From contig CAZHZT010000019.1 of the NCBI GenBank assembly GCA_964537285.1, positions 1 through 62,628 of the forward strand: a DNA stretch of 62,628 bases. The letters are read 5' to 3'. This document shows positions 54,049 through 62,628 of the stretch, one piece after another. The DNA is from CAZHZT01 sp964537285. Lineage in GTDB: Bacteria; Bacteroidota; Bacteroidia; Chitinophagales; Saprospiraceae. Under the pieces are notes generated by a model. That model was given only the letters and a program-made list of their open reading frames with translations. It had not been told where the DNA came from and did not search any database. Position numbers and translations under genes: made by a program. Each line of letters starts with the position of its first letter. The first letter of the stretch is position 1.

Positions 54049-55443
54049 ATGGAAAAAGTACAATCTTATATTAACGAAAACAAGGAACGCTATTTAGAGG
54101 AATTATTTGAATGGTTACGTATACCTTCAATTAGTGCTGATCCTTCGTACAAAGATGATGTAAATCGGGCAGCATCCTTTTTAAAGGAAAAAATGGAAGC
54201 GGCAGGTTTAGAAAAGGTGGAAATTTTTCCCACAGATGGGCATCCTATTGTCTATGCAGAGAAAATAGTGGATTCTAAGTTGCCTACTATCTTGGTTTAT
54301 GGCCATTACGATGTTCAGCCACCCGATCCTCTTGATCTTTGGGAATCAGGGCCTTTTGAACCGATCGTTAAAAAGACCGAAACACATCCTGATGGGGCTA
54401 TTTTTGCCAGAGGAGCCTGTGATGATAAAGGACAGGTATACATGCAGCTTAAAGCCTTTGAAGTGCTCCAAACCACAGGGGAGTTGCCTTGCAATGTTAA
54501 ATTTATGATTGAAGGCGAAGAAGAAGTCGGCTCAGTGAACCTTGGGAAATTCTGCCGTGATAATGTAGAAAAGCTGAAGAGCGATGTGATTTTAATTTCT
54601 GACACATCTATTCTTGCCAATGATGTTCCCTCTATAACTACCGGCCTGAGGGGCTTGAGTTATGTAGAAGTGGAGGTGACCGGGCCAAATCGCGATTTAC
54701 ATTCGGGCGTATATGGCGGGGCGGTAGCCAATCCGATTAATGTTCTGAGTGAAATGATCGCGTCTTTGTTTGATGAAAATCGCCATATTACTGTTCCGGG
54801 CTTTTATGATGACGTAGAAGTAGTTAGTGCCGAAGAGCGTGCTGCAATGAATGAAGCACCCTTTGACCTGGAGCACTACAAGAAGGACTTAGCTGTTGAT
54901 GAGGTGCTTGGTGAAAAAGGCTACACGACATTTGAAAGAACCTCAATCCGTCCAACTTTAGATGTAAACGGAATTTGGGGAGGCTATACCGGCGAAGGAG
55001 CAAAGACCGTCCTGCCTTCAAAGGCTTATGCTAAGATCAGCATGCGCTTAGTGCCTTATCAAAGTTCTGAAAAAATTACAGAGTTGTTCAAAAATCATTT
55101 TGAGCAGGTTGCCCCTTCTTATGTGGATGTGAAGGTGACTTCTCTGCACGGAGGAGAACCCGTTGTGACGCCTACCAATTCCGATGAGTATAAGGCTGCA
55201 CATATGGCCATGGAGCAAACATTTGGTAAAGCACCTATCCCGGCTCGAAGCGGAGGAAGTATTCCAATCGTGGCCCTTTTTGAGAAAGTATTAGGAACGA
55301 AATCCGTACTGATGGGATTCGGTTTAGATTCGGATGCAATTCATTCACCGAATGAGCACTACGGGCTGTTTAATTTTTATAGGGGAATTGAGACGATTCC
55401 GTATTATTACCAATATTATACGGAATTAAAGTTACGCAAGTAA
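54049..55443 (+). CDS. M20 family dipeptidase
   Basis: A 464-residue metallopeptidase of the M20/M25/M40 group. Zinc ligands: YGHYDVQPPDPLDLW (His and Asp), ARGACDDKGQ (bridging Asp), IEGEEEVGS (catalytic and ligand Glu) and DSDAIHSPNEH near the C-terminus (His). The insert with HSGVYGGAVANPI is typical of this dipeptidase subgroup. It would hydrolyse dipeptides in the cytosol. Its stop begins a 36-bp-arm hairpin. Confidence 0.93.
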   Translation: MEKVQSYINENKERYLEELFEWLRIPSISADPSYKDDVNRAASFLKEKMEAAGLEKVEIFPTDGHPIVYAEKIVDSKLPTILVYGHYDVQPPDPLDLWESGPFEPIVKKTETHPDGAIFARGACDDKGQVYMQLKAFEVLQTTGELPCNVKFMIEGEEEVGSVNLGKFCRDNVEKLKSDVILISDTSILANDVPSITTGLRGLSYVEVEVTGPNRDLHSGVYGGAVANPINVLSEMIASLFDENRHITVPGFYDDVEVVSAEERAAMNEAPFDLEHYKKDLAVDEVLGEKGYTTFERTSIRPTLDVNGIWGGYTGEGAKTVLPSKAYAKISMRLVPYQSSEKITELFKNHFEQVAPSYVDVKVTSLHGGEPVVTPTNSDEYKAAHMAMEQTFGKAPIPARSGGSIPIVALFEKVLGTKSVLMGFGLDSDAIHSPNEHYGLFNFYRGIETIPYYYQYYTELKLRK

Positions 55444-55515
55444 AGAAATAATATTTTTATTAAAAAGAGGCTTTTCAAAGAAAAGCCTCTTTTTAATAAA
55501 AATATTATTTCTTTA
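55441..55515. terminator. Bidirectional terminator overlapping both stop codons
   Basis: 55441-55476 and 55480-55515 are exact inverses (36 bp each, loop AAA). The hairpin includes the TAA of the M20 gene and the TAA plus last codons of the redoxin gene on the other strand, so the C-terminal coding of the latter forms part of the stem. Confidence 0.92.
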
Positions 55516-56131
55516 CTTTGATGGAGCATCCCACTGCTTTAGTCAGTGAAGGATCAGCATCTTCATTTTTTTCCATAGCTGCGATGGCATTTTCCACATA
55601 TTTTTCAGAAACGCTTGTTGGATCTGTACTATCATCAATTGCACCGATGTAAGTAACGATGCGGTCAGCGTTTAACAGGTAAACATGAGGGGTTCTGGTA
55701 GCGCCATATTGAGGGAAAACTTTTTGCCCTTCATCAAAAAGATAAGGGAATGTAAAGCCTTTATCTTTAGCGCGAACTTTCATTTCCTCAAAGCTATCAT
55801 CAGGAACGACTTCCGGATCGTTAGGATTGATCGCAATCACAGGATAGCCTTTAGACTCGTACATGTTGTTCAATTCGATGATGCGGTCTTCATACTTTAC
55901 GGCATAAGGGCAATGGTTGCAAGTAAAAATGACGATGAAGCCTTTAGCTTCCGGATAGTCAGACAGCGAAACCATCTCGCCATCAATGTTTTTTAAGGAA
56001 AAGTCAGGAGCTTTTTCTCCTACTTCCAGGCCATTCCCGTTTGGGTTCGTTGTTTTCCAAGGGGTGGTAGCTGCTGCCAAAAGGCTTGCTGCAAAAAAGA
56101 ACAAGAATGTCAATTTGATCGCTTGTTTCAT
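55505..56131 (-). CDS. Thioredoxin-family (AhpC/TSA-like) exported redoxin
   Basis: A 208-residue protein with a signal peptide (LTFLFFFAASLLAAATTPW). The redoxin domain has APDFSLKNIDGE, the site FTCNHCPYAVKYED (Cys71, Cys74), GYPVIAINPND and TPHVYLLNADRIVTYIGAID. This is the thioredoxin-like family common in Bacteroidota with CNHC site. Role in extracytoplasmic thiol chemistry is inferred. tlpA-like gene lies 33 bp upstream, probably the same transcript. Confidence 0.88.
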   Translation of the reverse strand: MKQAIKLTFLFFFAASLLAAATTPWKTTNPNGNGLEVGEKAPDFSLKNIDGEMVSLSDYPEAKGFIVIFTCNHCPYAVKYEDRIIELNNMYESKGYPVIAINPNDPEVVPDDSFEEMKVRAKDKGFTFPYLFDEGQKVFPQYGATRTPHVYLLNADRIVTYIGAIDDSTDPTSVSEKYVENAIAAMEKNEDADPSLTKAVGCSIKVKK

Positions 56132-56164
56132 ATTAATTAATTTTATTGTGTTTGGATTGAATAC

Positions 56165-56656
56165 TTACCAATTATTACCATTAATTTTAACAACTTCATC
56201 TTTTAGCTCATCATAAGAGCTAAAAGTATGTTCCATAAAGTGATAATCATCATTTCTATAGATAACCGTAGCCGGAATAGCTCCTGACCATTCAGGGCTT
56301 ACTCTGTCGATCCACGAATTAGCTTTCGGATCAAGAAGAACGACTACTTCTGACTTGAGTTTCCTTTTTTCAATAAAAGGGAGGAGTCTGCTTTCAATTT
56401 GTTTGGGGAAATCAAGGCTAACCAGAATCACTTTGATCGGTTGGCTGCCAGTCGCTTCATGGAGGGATTCAAAATAAGGAAGTTCTTCTACACAGGGTTT
56501 GCACCAGGTAGCCCAGAAATTAATGACATAGGTCGTATCGTTCTGTTTCTTAAAAATAGGAGCCAATTCATCGAAAGTATCAAATCGCTGAACAGACTGA
56601 GCCGAAACGAAAAAACACGAAAATAAGAACAAAACTATCAAATAGCTTAGGCGCAT
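56165..56656 (-). CDS. TlpA-like thioredoxin domain protein
   Basis: A 163-residue exported protein with a signal peptide (LIVLFLFSCFFVSAQ) and a thioredoxin fold with INFWATWCKPCVEELPYFE (Cys52, Cys55). AIPATVIYRND supplies the cis-Pro segment. It probably reduces periplasmic disulfides. It is followed by the second redoxin gene. Confidence 0.88.
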   Translation of the reverse strand: MRLSYLIVLFLFSCFFVSAQSVQRFDTFDELAPIFKKQNDTTYVINFWATWCKPCVEELPYFESLHEATGSQPIKVILVSLDFPKQIESRLLPFIEKRKLKSEVVVLLDPKANSWIDRVSPEWSGAIPATVIYRNDDYHFMEHTFSSYDELKDEVVKINGNNW

Positions 56657-56796
56657 TGTAGGGCTTTTTTCTAAAGTTTTAACTAACTTTTACATTATTC
56701 GATTTAAACAAATAAAACAAAGTTTAGTTTCAGGCGAGCCCTGTAAGGAAAGGTTAAATTTTCACTTTACAAGTAAGAATTACCGGGGAGATTAGC

Positions 56797-56840
56797 GTAA
56801 ACGTGATTCATCCCGAATTTTCGGGATGAATCATGTTTAC
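56797..56840. terminator. Hairpin of the CATGAGTCATCCCGAA family
   Basis: A stem of about 21 bp with one mismatch and a TT loop, sharing TCATCCCGAA-TT-TTCGGGATGA with the hairpins at 33861 and 50685. It follows the stop of the barrel-like gene (56855, minus strand). Confidence 0.7.
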
Positions 56841-56854
56841 ACCAACCTCCCTTG

Positions 56855-57358
56855 TTAAAGCTTTCTACCCAGGTGTATGCCAGCATTTAATGCTGTATCG
56901 GAGGTGCCATAATACTGTAAAAATGCATTAGCTCCTATGAACCACTTTTTAGCAATCATGAAGTCATAGGTGCCTCCTAAAAGAAGGCCCGGGACGAGTT
57001 CAAAGTCTTCCTCACCTGTTTGTATATCCGTTATCGGGAAGTAACGAGCACTCAAACCACCGCCAATTCTCAGGTCATTGTAAAAGTCTTTTACCACGGC
57101 ATAGTAAAGCCCAAGGTCAAAGGTGGCGTTCGTGCGTTCAGCCAATTGACTGTAAGTAAGTTGAAGGCTGACTACTGTAGGTTCTCTGAAAACTCTGCTG
57201 TAAGCAAGATAGCCCATTAGGCCTTGTTCGCCAAAGCGTTCCACATTGGTATATCCGAGGCCTAGTTTAAAATCTTCTGTAGATCCATACCAGCGTCTTT
57301 GCCCAAAAAGGCTTATATTGAGTAACAGAAACAGTGAGACTAAAAGAATCTTATTCAT
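56855..57358 (-). CDS. Small outer-membrane barrel-like protein
   Basis: A 167-residue protein with a signal peptide (ILLVSLFLLLNISLFGQ) and alternating amphipathic strands (FKLGLGYTNVERFGEQGLMGYLAYSRVF, ATFDLGLYYAVVKDF, LRIGGGLSARYF, WFIGANAFLQYYG). The size fits an eight-stranded barrel. ATG 57358 gives the signal; a frame to 57379 exists. It is divergent from the PLP enzyme gene with only 36 bp between starts. Confidence 0.7.
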   Translation of the reverse strand: MNKILLVSLFLLLNISLFGQRRWYGSTEDFKLGLGYTNVERFGEQGLMGYLAYSRVFREPTVVSLQLTYSQLAERTNATFDLGLYYAVVKDFYNDLRIGGGLSARYFPITDIQTGEEDFELVPGLLLGGTYDFMIAKKWFIGANAFLQYYGTSDTALNAGIHLGRKL

Positions 57359-57394
57359 TGAACGATTTTTGAACCTCAAAAAAACAGACTTATT

Positions 57395-58822
57395 ATGGCA
57401 TTACCAAAAAAAAGCCTGCCTGTTGAGCAGGTCCTTCAGCAATTAGCTGCATTTAAGGAAGATGATGCCGACTGGCAGTCCGGCCAGTTATTCGGTTATG
57501 TTTATGCAGCTGGTAAGCCAGAGGTCGCGCTTATTACGCAGGCCTTTGCAATGTTTTTGCATGAAAATGCACTAGACCCAACCGTTTTTAAAAGCGTTTT
57601 GAAATTAGAGCAAGAGATTATTCAAATCGCTAAAAGTTTGCTCAACGCTCCTGAAACAGCGGGGGGAAACTTTACTTCGGGTGGAACGGAAAGCATATTC
57701 CTGGCTGTACAAGCTGCCAGGGACTATAGTTTGGAAGAAAAAGGTATTGATCAGCCTGAAATTATACTTCCTTATACAGCTCACCCGGCTTTCTTTAAGG
57801 CCTGCCGGTATCTTAAGATTAAGCCTTTGGTGGTGGAAGTTGATAAGACTTCATTCCTTGTTGCTCCAGAGGATATGGAGAAAGCTATTGGAGAAAATAC
57901 GATTCTTCTCGTTGGTTCTTCTCCATCTTACGGGCATGGGGTTGTTGACCCTATTGAGCAAATCGGAGCAATAGCGTTGAAGTACGACCTGCTCTTTCAT
58001 GTGGATGCTTGTGTAGGAGGGATGTATTTACCCTTTTTAAAAAAGGTTGGTTACGAGGTACCCAAATTCGACTTCAGTGTTTCCGGAGTTACCTCCATGT
58101 CGATGGATTTTCACAAGTACGGATATGCTGCAAAAGGAGCTTCTATTGTACTTCACCGAAGCCGGAAATTACACGAATATCAGATATTTACCCATGCAGA
58201 CTGGCCGGGTTATGCCTTAGTCAACACTACGATGCAGTCAGCCAGAACAGTGGGGCCACTTGCAGCCTGTTGGGCGATTTTGCATAAATTAGGCGAAGAA
58301 GGGTATATGGACTTGGTCAAAAAAACAATGACTGCCGCGGAAACAATAACAAAAGGGGTAAATGGATTGCAGGGGTTTTATATCCTTGGCGAGCCCATAA
58401 TGAATGTGTTGGCTATTGCTTCTGATAAATACGATATTTTCGATATTTCTAAAAAGATGGAACAAAGAGGTTGGCCACTACAGATTCAATTGCAGGCCGG
58501 GCCTTCTCCAGCCAGTATTCATCTTACAATAGTTCCCTTCAATGCTCCGCTTGCCGACAAATTTGTAGAGGATTTAAAGGCAAGTGCAGACGAATGTACG
58601 CCGATGAATACTGAGTCTAAGCCACAGGTTTCAAAAGAAGCTTTAGAGCAATTAGGGGAATTAAGTGAAGATCAATTATTGGAGCAGTTTCAGAATATGC
58701 TAGGCATTGATCTGGGAAATGGTTTACCTGAAGATATCACTCCGGTAAATAAACTACTGAATGTTATTCCTCCGAAATGGAGAGATAAGCTTTTGAGGAG
58801 TTATGTGAACACTCTATACTAA
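57395..58822 (+). CDS. PLP-dependent lyase of the sphingosine-1-phosphate lyase / group II decarboxylase family
   Basis: A 475-residue fold-type I enzyme. GGNFTSGGTESIFLAVQAAR binds phosphate, HVDACVGGMYLPF carries the PLP-contacting Asp, and SMDFHKYGYAAKGAS holds the Schiff-base Lys (HK). YTAHPAFFKACRYLKI and TMQSARTVGPLAACWAIL match S1P lyases. It may break down phosphorylated sphingoid bases, in keeping with sphingolipids known from Bacteroidota, or act as an amino-acid decarboxylase. About 70 extra C-terminal residues form charged helices. Confidence 0.87.
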   Translation: MALPKKSLPVEQVLQQLAAFKEDDADWQSGQLFGYVYAAGKPEVALITQAFAMFLHENALDPTVFKSVLKLEQEIIQIAKSLLNAPETAGGNFTSGGTESIFLAVQAARDYSLEEKGIDQPEIILPYTAHPAFFKACRYLKIKPLVVEVDKTSFLVAPEDMEKAIGENTILLVGSSPSYGHGVVDPIEQIGAIALKYDLLFHVDACVGGMYLPFLKKVGYEVPKFDFSVSGVTSMSMDFHKYGYAAKGASIVLHRSRKLHEYQIFTHADWPGYALVNTTMQSARTVGPLAACWAILHKLGEEGYMDLVKKTMTAAETITKGVNGLQGFYILGEPIMNVLAIASDKYDIFDISKKMEQRGWPLQIQLQAGPSPASIHLTIVPFNAPLADKFVEDLKASADECTPMNTESKPQVSKEALEQLGELSEDQLLEQFQNMLGIDLGNGLPEDITPVNKLLNVIPPKWRDKLLRSYVNTLY

Positions 58823-58911
58823 ATTGGATAAAAAGAGGTAGTCTTATAAGTATGTTCTTCGCAACTCGCGAAGAACATACTTATAAGACTACCCCCTTTT
58901 TAATTCAATTT
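58821..58911. terminator. Bidirectional terminator hairpin, PLP enzyme / dnaE
   Basis: Arms of about 30 bp (GGTAGTCTTATAAGTATG core) with few mismatches, loop AACTC region. It overlaps the stop of dnaE (58900) and begins inside the stop of the PLP enzyme gene (58822). Confidence 0.85.
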
Positions 58912-61900
58912 ATACTCTACCCCAAGTTGATCCAGCTTTTGAGTAAACTCACTATCGGCAGTTACGGTTCTTTCCCTGGAGACAAAGCTGAGTTTGAGTT
59001 TATTATTTCGGTCTAGAAAAGTCATCTTTAGCTTATGCGGACCTTTACGCGCAGCGCATAAGGTGTCTATTTCATCAATTAAAGGTTCAGAAATGGAATC
59101 CAGGAATAGTTTTAGGGTGATGCATTCTGTCATATCCATCCCAATGGTATCGAGTTGGCGAATTTCTGAAATTTTTAATTGATAATCATCATCGCGATTC
59201 CAGCGCTTTTGATAAACAGCCGTGATGAAAATAGGAGCCCCATTTTCAAGGAGGTGCTTGAACTTTTGATAGTCTTCACCGAATAAGGCAAATTCAAAGC
59301 TACCGTTAAAGTCCTGGATATTAAAAACTCCCCATCCGGTACCTTTTTTACTTATTCGATGGCTTGCATCCAGGACGATTCCGGCAATTTTAACTTTCTG
59401 CCCCTTAAAGTTCTCAATTTTATCCAGAGAGCAAGAGGTAAATGTTTCGATTTCAAGCTTGAAATCGTCGAGTGGATGGCCGCTAATGTAGATTCCTGTA
59501 ACTTGTTTTTCTCGTTCCAGTTTTTCAATAAGGCTCCAGGGCTCGGCTTCCGGAACCGGTGGTTCAGGGATCATGATCTCATCCGAGTCTCCGAATAGGG
59601 AATTGACACTTTGAGCCTTCTGTGCCTGGTAAGCGTTACCATATTTCAAGGCATGCTCGAGCGTTGTTTCATATTTTTCGGAAGGAGCAAAATACTGGGA
59701 GCGATTAACCCCCGGGAAGCAATCAAGTGCTCCTCCATGAGCAAGGCTTTCCAACACTTTTTTGTTAACAGCTCTGAGGTTAAGACGGCGCATCATGTCA
59801 AAGAGGCTTTCAAACTTGCCCTTTTCATCTCTTTCTTTGAGAATTGCTTCTACTGGGCCTTCGCCGACCCCTTTAAGAGCAGAAAGGCCAAAGCGCACCT
59901 GTCCATTTTCATTCACGGAAAAGTCTGATAAACTTTCGTTTACATCGGGGCCAAGTACGGTGATACCCATTCTTTTACATTCCTGGAGGAAGAAAGTCAC
60001 CTTAGAGATATCATTCTTGTTGTGCGTGAGTACTGAGGCCATGAATTCCGCAGGGTGGTGTGCCTTGAGATAAGCTGTTTGAAAGGCAACGAAAGCATAG
60101 CAAGTAGAGTGTGATTTGTTGAAGGCGTAGGAAGCAAAAGCCTCCCAGTCTTTCCAAACTTTATTGAGTGTTTCTTCCGGATGACCATTGGCTTTACCAC
60201 CCTCAATAAATTTGGGATAAAGCATATCAATGATTTTCTTTTTCTTTTTACCCATCCCTTTCCGCAGCATATCGGCCTGGCCTTTAGTGAAATTTGCCAG
60301 TTTTTGGGAAAGTAACATTACCTGCTCCTGATAAACAGTAATACCATAAGTACCTTGGAGGTATTCTTCCATCTCGGGAAGGTCGTAAGTGATTTCTTCC
60401 CGGCCATGTTTCCTGGCAACGAAATTGGGGATGTATTCCAGCGGCCCTGGTCGATAGAGCGCATTCATCGCGATGAGGTCCTCAAATTGAGTAGGAATGA
60501 GTTCCTTCATGTATTTCTGCATTCCTGTACTCTCGTACTGGAAGATACCGATTGTTTCACCTCGTTGGAAAAGTTTATAGGTTTCTTCATCATCAAGCGG
60601 AACCTCTTCAGGGTCTATTTCTATGCCTTTGGTTTCTTTCACCATTCGAACGGCATCCTTAATGATTGTAAGGGTTTTTAACCCCAGGAAGTCCATTTTC
60701 AGCAATCCCGCATCTTCAGCGACGCTATTATCGAACTGGCTAACCAGCATGTTCGAGTCTTTATCAACTTTTACGGGAACGTATTTTGTGATTTCATCAG
60801 GAGTAATAACGACTCCGCAAGCATGTATACCTGTGTTTCGAACGGAGCCCTCTAACTTTTTGGCTGTCCGGATCATTTGGCCGATGTTGTCTTCTTGTTC
60901 GGCGAGTTTACGAAATTGATACGCTTTTTCGAGGTCATCGGAATTAAGGGAACCTTTTAATTTCTCTTGAATATCGTCGTTTGCCAATACTTTTCCTAAG
61001 GAAGCTTTTAGGTTTAGTGGGAAGGTTTTCGCTACCTTATCCACTTCCGGTAAAGGAATATTCATTACTCTGCCCACATCCCTGAGGGAGCTTTTAGCCG
61101 CCATGGTGCCATAAGTAACAATTTGGGCAACCTGATTTCTGCCATATTTTTCGATCACGTAATCAATGACTTTTTGGCGCCCCTCATCATCGAAGTCAAT
61201 ATCGATATCCGGCATGGAAATCCGTTCCGGGTTGAGAAAACGCTCAAAGAGCAGATCATACTTTATTGGGTCGACATTGGTAATTCCAATGCAGTAAGCC
61301 ACAGCAGAACCCGCAGCGGAGCCGCGGCCAGGCCCGACGGAAACCCCCATTTGGCGTGCTGTAGTGGTAAAGTCCTGCACAATAAGGAAGTACCCCGGAT
61401 ATCCGGATTGATTAATGACGTTAAGCTCGAAATTCAGTCGTTCCTCGATAGCGGGCGTAATGGTTTTATATCGTTTCCGGGCTCCCTCAAAAGTTAAGTG
61501 GCGCAAATAATCTTCTTGATTTTTAAAACCCTCCGGAAGAGGAAAGGCAGGCAGGAGCACATCGCGGGCGAGTTCAAGAGGTTCTATTTTATCGAAAATA
61601 TCAAGGGTATTATCTAATGCGAAGGGGACATCACTGAAAAGCTGCCCCATTTCTTCTTTCGTTTTAAAGTAAAAGTCGGAGCTTGGAAATTTAAACCTTT
61701 TTTCTTCTTCCAGTAAGCTGTTTGTATTGATACATAGCAGCATATCGTGCGAAGTCCAGTCATCTTCTTCTACGTAATGGGAGTCATTTGTAGCAATAAC
61801 TTTAACATTATATTTCTTGGCGAAAAGAAGCAGTTGCTGGTTAACATCTTCTTGAGAAACTCCTGTGCCGTCAATATTTTCGAGGCCTCTATGGCGTTGA

Positions 61901-62433
61901 AGTTCAATGTAGTAGTCTTCTCCAAAAATATTGAGCCACCACTTAAGCAGCTCCTCTGCTTTTTGGATATCTCCTTTTAGGATTGTTTGGGGAACTTCAG
62001 CACCGATGCAGCAACTGGTAGCAACGAGCCCTTCGTGGTATTTTTCGATGAGTTCCTTGTCAATTCTGGGAAATTTGGAATAAAGGCCATCAATAAAACC
62101 AAGAGAACACAGCTTTGATAAGTTTTCGTAGCCTTTAGTATTTTTAGCCAGCAGTAATTGATGATAGCGCACATCTTTTTCTCCTTTTGCTCTGGAAAAA
62201 GTTTTGTGGTGCCGGTCTTCCACTAAATAAAATTCACAACCGATAATGGGTTTTATGTCACGTCGGTTGGCTTCAGCCACAAATTTGAAGGCACCGAACA
62301 TATTTCCGTGATCGGTAAGGGCTACTCCCTTCTGTCCGTCAGCAGCGGCCTTGTCCATCATAGCTCCTATTTCGGAGGCCCCATCAAGTAATGAGTATTG
62401 AGTATGGCAATGTAAATGACAAAAATCAGGCAT
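58900..62433 (-). CDS. dnaE: DNA polymerase III alpha subunit
   Basis: A 1,177-residue DnaE1-type replicative polymerase. The PHP domain starts FCHLHCHTQYSLLDGA, with HGNMFGAFKF and CCIGAEVPQ later. The palm has GPGRGSAAGS and MPDIDIDFDDEGRQKV with the catalytic aspartates. Fingers: YRPGPLEYIPNF, then HhH motifs (FGLSALKGVGEGPVEAI) and an OB-fold near 1000-1080 (VKIAGIVLDASHRISKKG). The tau-binding tail is short. It synthesises both strands at the fork. Confidence 0.97.
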   Translation of the reverse strand: MPDFCHLHCHTQYSLLDGASEIGAMMDKAAADGQKGVALTDHGNMFGAFKFVAEANRRDIKPIIGCEFYLVEDRHHKTFSRAKGEKDVRYHQLLLAKNTKGYENLSKLCSLGFIDGLYSKFPRIDKELIEKYHEGLVATSCCIGAEVPQTILKGDIQKAEELLKWWLNIFGEDYYIELQRHRGLENIDGTGVSQEDVNQQLLLFAKKYNVKVIATNDSHYVEEDDWTSHDMLLCINTNSLLEEEKRFKFPSSDFYFKTKEEMGQLFSDVPFALDNTLDIFDKIEPLELARDVLLPAFPLPEGFKNQEDYLRHLTFEGARKRYKTITPAIEERLNFELNVINQSGYPGYFLIVQDFTTTARQMGVSVGPGRGSAAGSAVAYCIGITNVDPIKYDLLFERFLNPERISMPDIDIDFDDEGRQKVIDYVIEKYGRNQVAQIVTYGTMAAKSSLRDVGRVMNIPLPEVDKVAKTFPLNLKASLGKVLANDDIQEKLKGSLNSDDLEKAYQFRKLAEQEDNIGQMIRTAKKLEGSVRNTGIHACGVVITPDEITKYVPVKVDKDSNMLVSQFDNSVAEDAGLLKMDFLGLKTLTIIKDAVRMVKETKGIEIDPEEVPLDDEETYKLFQRGETIGIFQYESTGMQKYMKELIPTQFEDLIAMNALYRPGPLEYIPNFVARKHGREEITYDLPEMEEYLQGTYGITVYQEQVMLLSQKLANFTKGQADMLRKGMGKKKKKIIDMLYPKFIEGGKANGHPEETLNKVWKDWEAFASYAFNKSHSTCYAFVAFQTAYLKAHHPAEFMASVLTHNKNDISKVTFFLQECKRMGITVLGPDVNESLSDFSVNENGQVRFGLSALKGVGEGPVEAILKERDEKGKFESLFDMMRRLNLRAVNKKVLESLAHGGALDCFPGVNRSQYFAPSEKYETTLEHALKYGNAYQAQKAQSVNSLFGDSDEIMIPEPPVPEAEPWSLIEKLEREKQVTGIYISGHPLDDFKLEIETFTSCSLDKIENFKGQKVKIAGIVLDASHRISKKGTGWGVFNIQDFNGSFEFALFGEDYQKFKHLLENGAPIFITAVYQKRWNRDDDYQLKISEIRQLDTIGMDMTECITLKLFLDSISEPLIDEIDTLCAARKGPHKLKMTFLDRNNKLKLSFVSRERTVTADSEFTQKLDQLGVEYKLN

Positions 62434-62595
62434 AATTTAGAGAAATATGGTTTAGGAGGTTTAGAAAGTTTAGAGTGTTAAATACTCCAAACTTTATAAA
62501 ACAATTTTTACTAAATAATAGTTCTTCGGTTCTAGATGATTTCATTTGGTAAATATTTATAAAAAATCTTTATATTTTGCTGCTGATTAATGCTT

Positions 62596-62628
62596 TATCT
62601 ACTTTTTTCTTGATAAAAAAGTAGCAAA
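62596..62628. repeat. Start of a third copy of element A/B at the window edge
   Basis: These 33 bases are identical to 33936-33968 in element A, including the hairpin CTACTTTTTT-CTTGAT-AAAAAAGTAG. The sequence is cut by the window end. It lies in the dnaE upstream spacer. Confidence 0.75.

Noticed and set aside
52660..55443. cdaA-GNAT-M20 cluster considered as a nucleotide-signal defence system (CBASS-like)
   Set aside because: CdaA is a housekeeping diadenylate cyclase with membrane helices and there is no effector gene; GNAT and M20 dipeptidase are ordinary metabolic neighbours.
58900..62433. dnaE checked for an intein or split gene
   Set aside because: All domains from PHP to OB-fold are continuous in one 1,177-codon frame of normal length.

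Overview
The window reads as chromosomal DNA of a member of the Bacteroidota, most probably the Saprospiria (Lewinella/Saprospira-like). The grounds are: type IX secretion (T9SS) C-terminal sorting domains on large secreted proteins; the Bacteroidota order of the division/cell-wall (dcw) cluster; a fused alpha-beta 2-oxoacid dehydrogenase E1; 2TM-domain, DUF1573 and choice-of-anchor L proteins; -7 promoter boxes of the TAnnTTTG type; and few clear Shine-Dalgarno sites. The taxonomic call is inference from gene content. I saw no rRNA, tRNA, CRISPR array, prophage or transposase gene.

Layout. 0-9 kb: secreted choice-of-anchor L/PKD protein, glycogen branching enzyme, small Spy-like protein, stand-alone CBM48 protein, membrane proteins, penicillin-acylase-type amidase, DUF1573 protein. 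9.8-14.7 kb: fused E1 dehydrogenase, polyprenol-phosphate mannosyltransferase-like GT2, sulfide:quinone reductase-like flavoprotein. 15.2-31 kb: a complete dcw cluster, mraZ-rsmH-ftsL-ftsI-murE-mraY-murD-ftsW-murG-murC-ftsQ-ftsA-ftsZ, preceded by phased MraZ boxes. 31-34 kb: AI-2E family permease and xseB/xseA. 34-46 kb: outer-membrane-like protein, di-heme peroxidase, sucC, secreted M43 protease, mdh, a redoxin, a VWA protein, hypotheticals and an esterase. 46.8-50.4 kb: a very large T9SS beta-helix gene cut in two by a small transposon-like element. 50.7-62.4 kb: miaE, hypothetical, diadenylate cyclase cdaA, GNAT, M20 dipeptidase, two thioredoxin-fold proteins, a small barrel protein, a sphingosine-phosphate-lyase-like PLP enzyme and dnaE.

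The genes are mostly housekeeping; the unusual content is between them. The spacers are packed with inverted-repeat DNA of several kinds: (1) an 89-bp miniature element, three copies, each with GGTAGTGGGT-type ends and a perfect 8-bp target duplication; one copy splits the 46.8-50.4 kb gene, and precise removal restores a single reading frame; (2) a roughly 330-350-bp element with a 33-bp perfect terminal repeat and its own 8-bp duplication, which hosts one of the 89-bp elements, while a second full copy shows the matching empty site and a third begins at the right edge; (3) a family ending in TGTCAAAGAAC that sits in front of several genes, including inside the dcw cluster; (4) hairpin-centred repeats whose tip is the very stable GCGAAGC mini-hairpin; (5) long near-perfect palindromes at convergent gene ends, probably bidirectional terminators. 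Coordinates and repeat matches were worked out by eye; family assignments rest on motif recognition and no database search was run.
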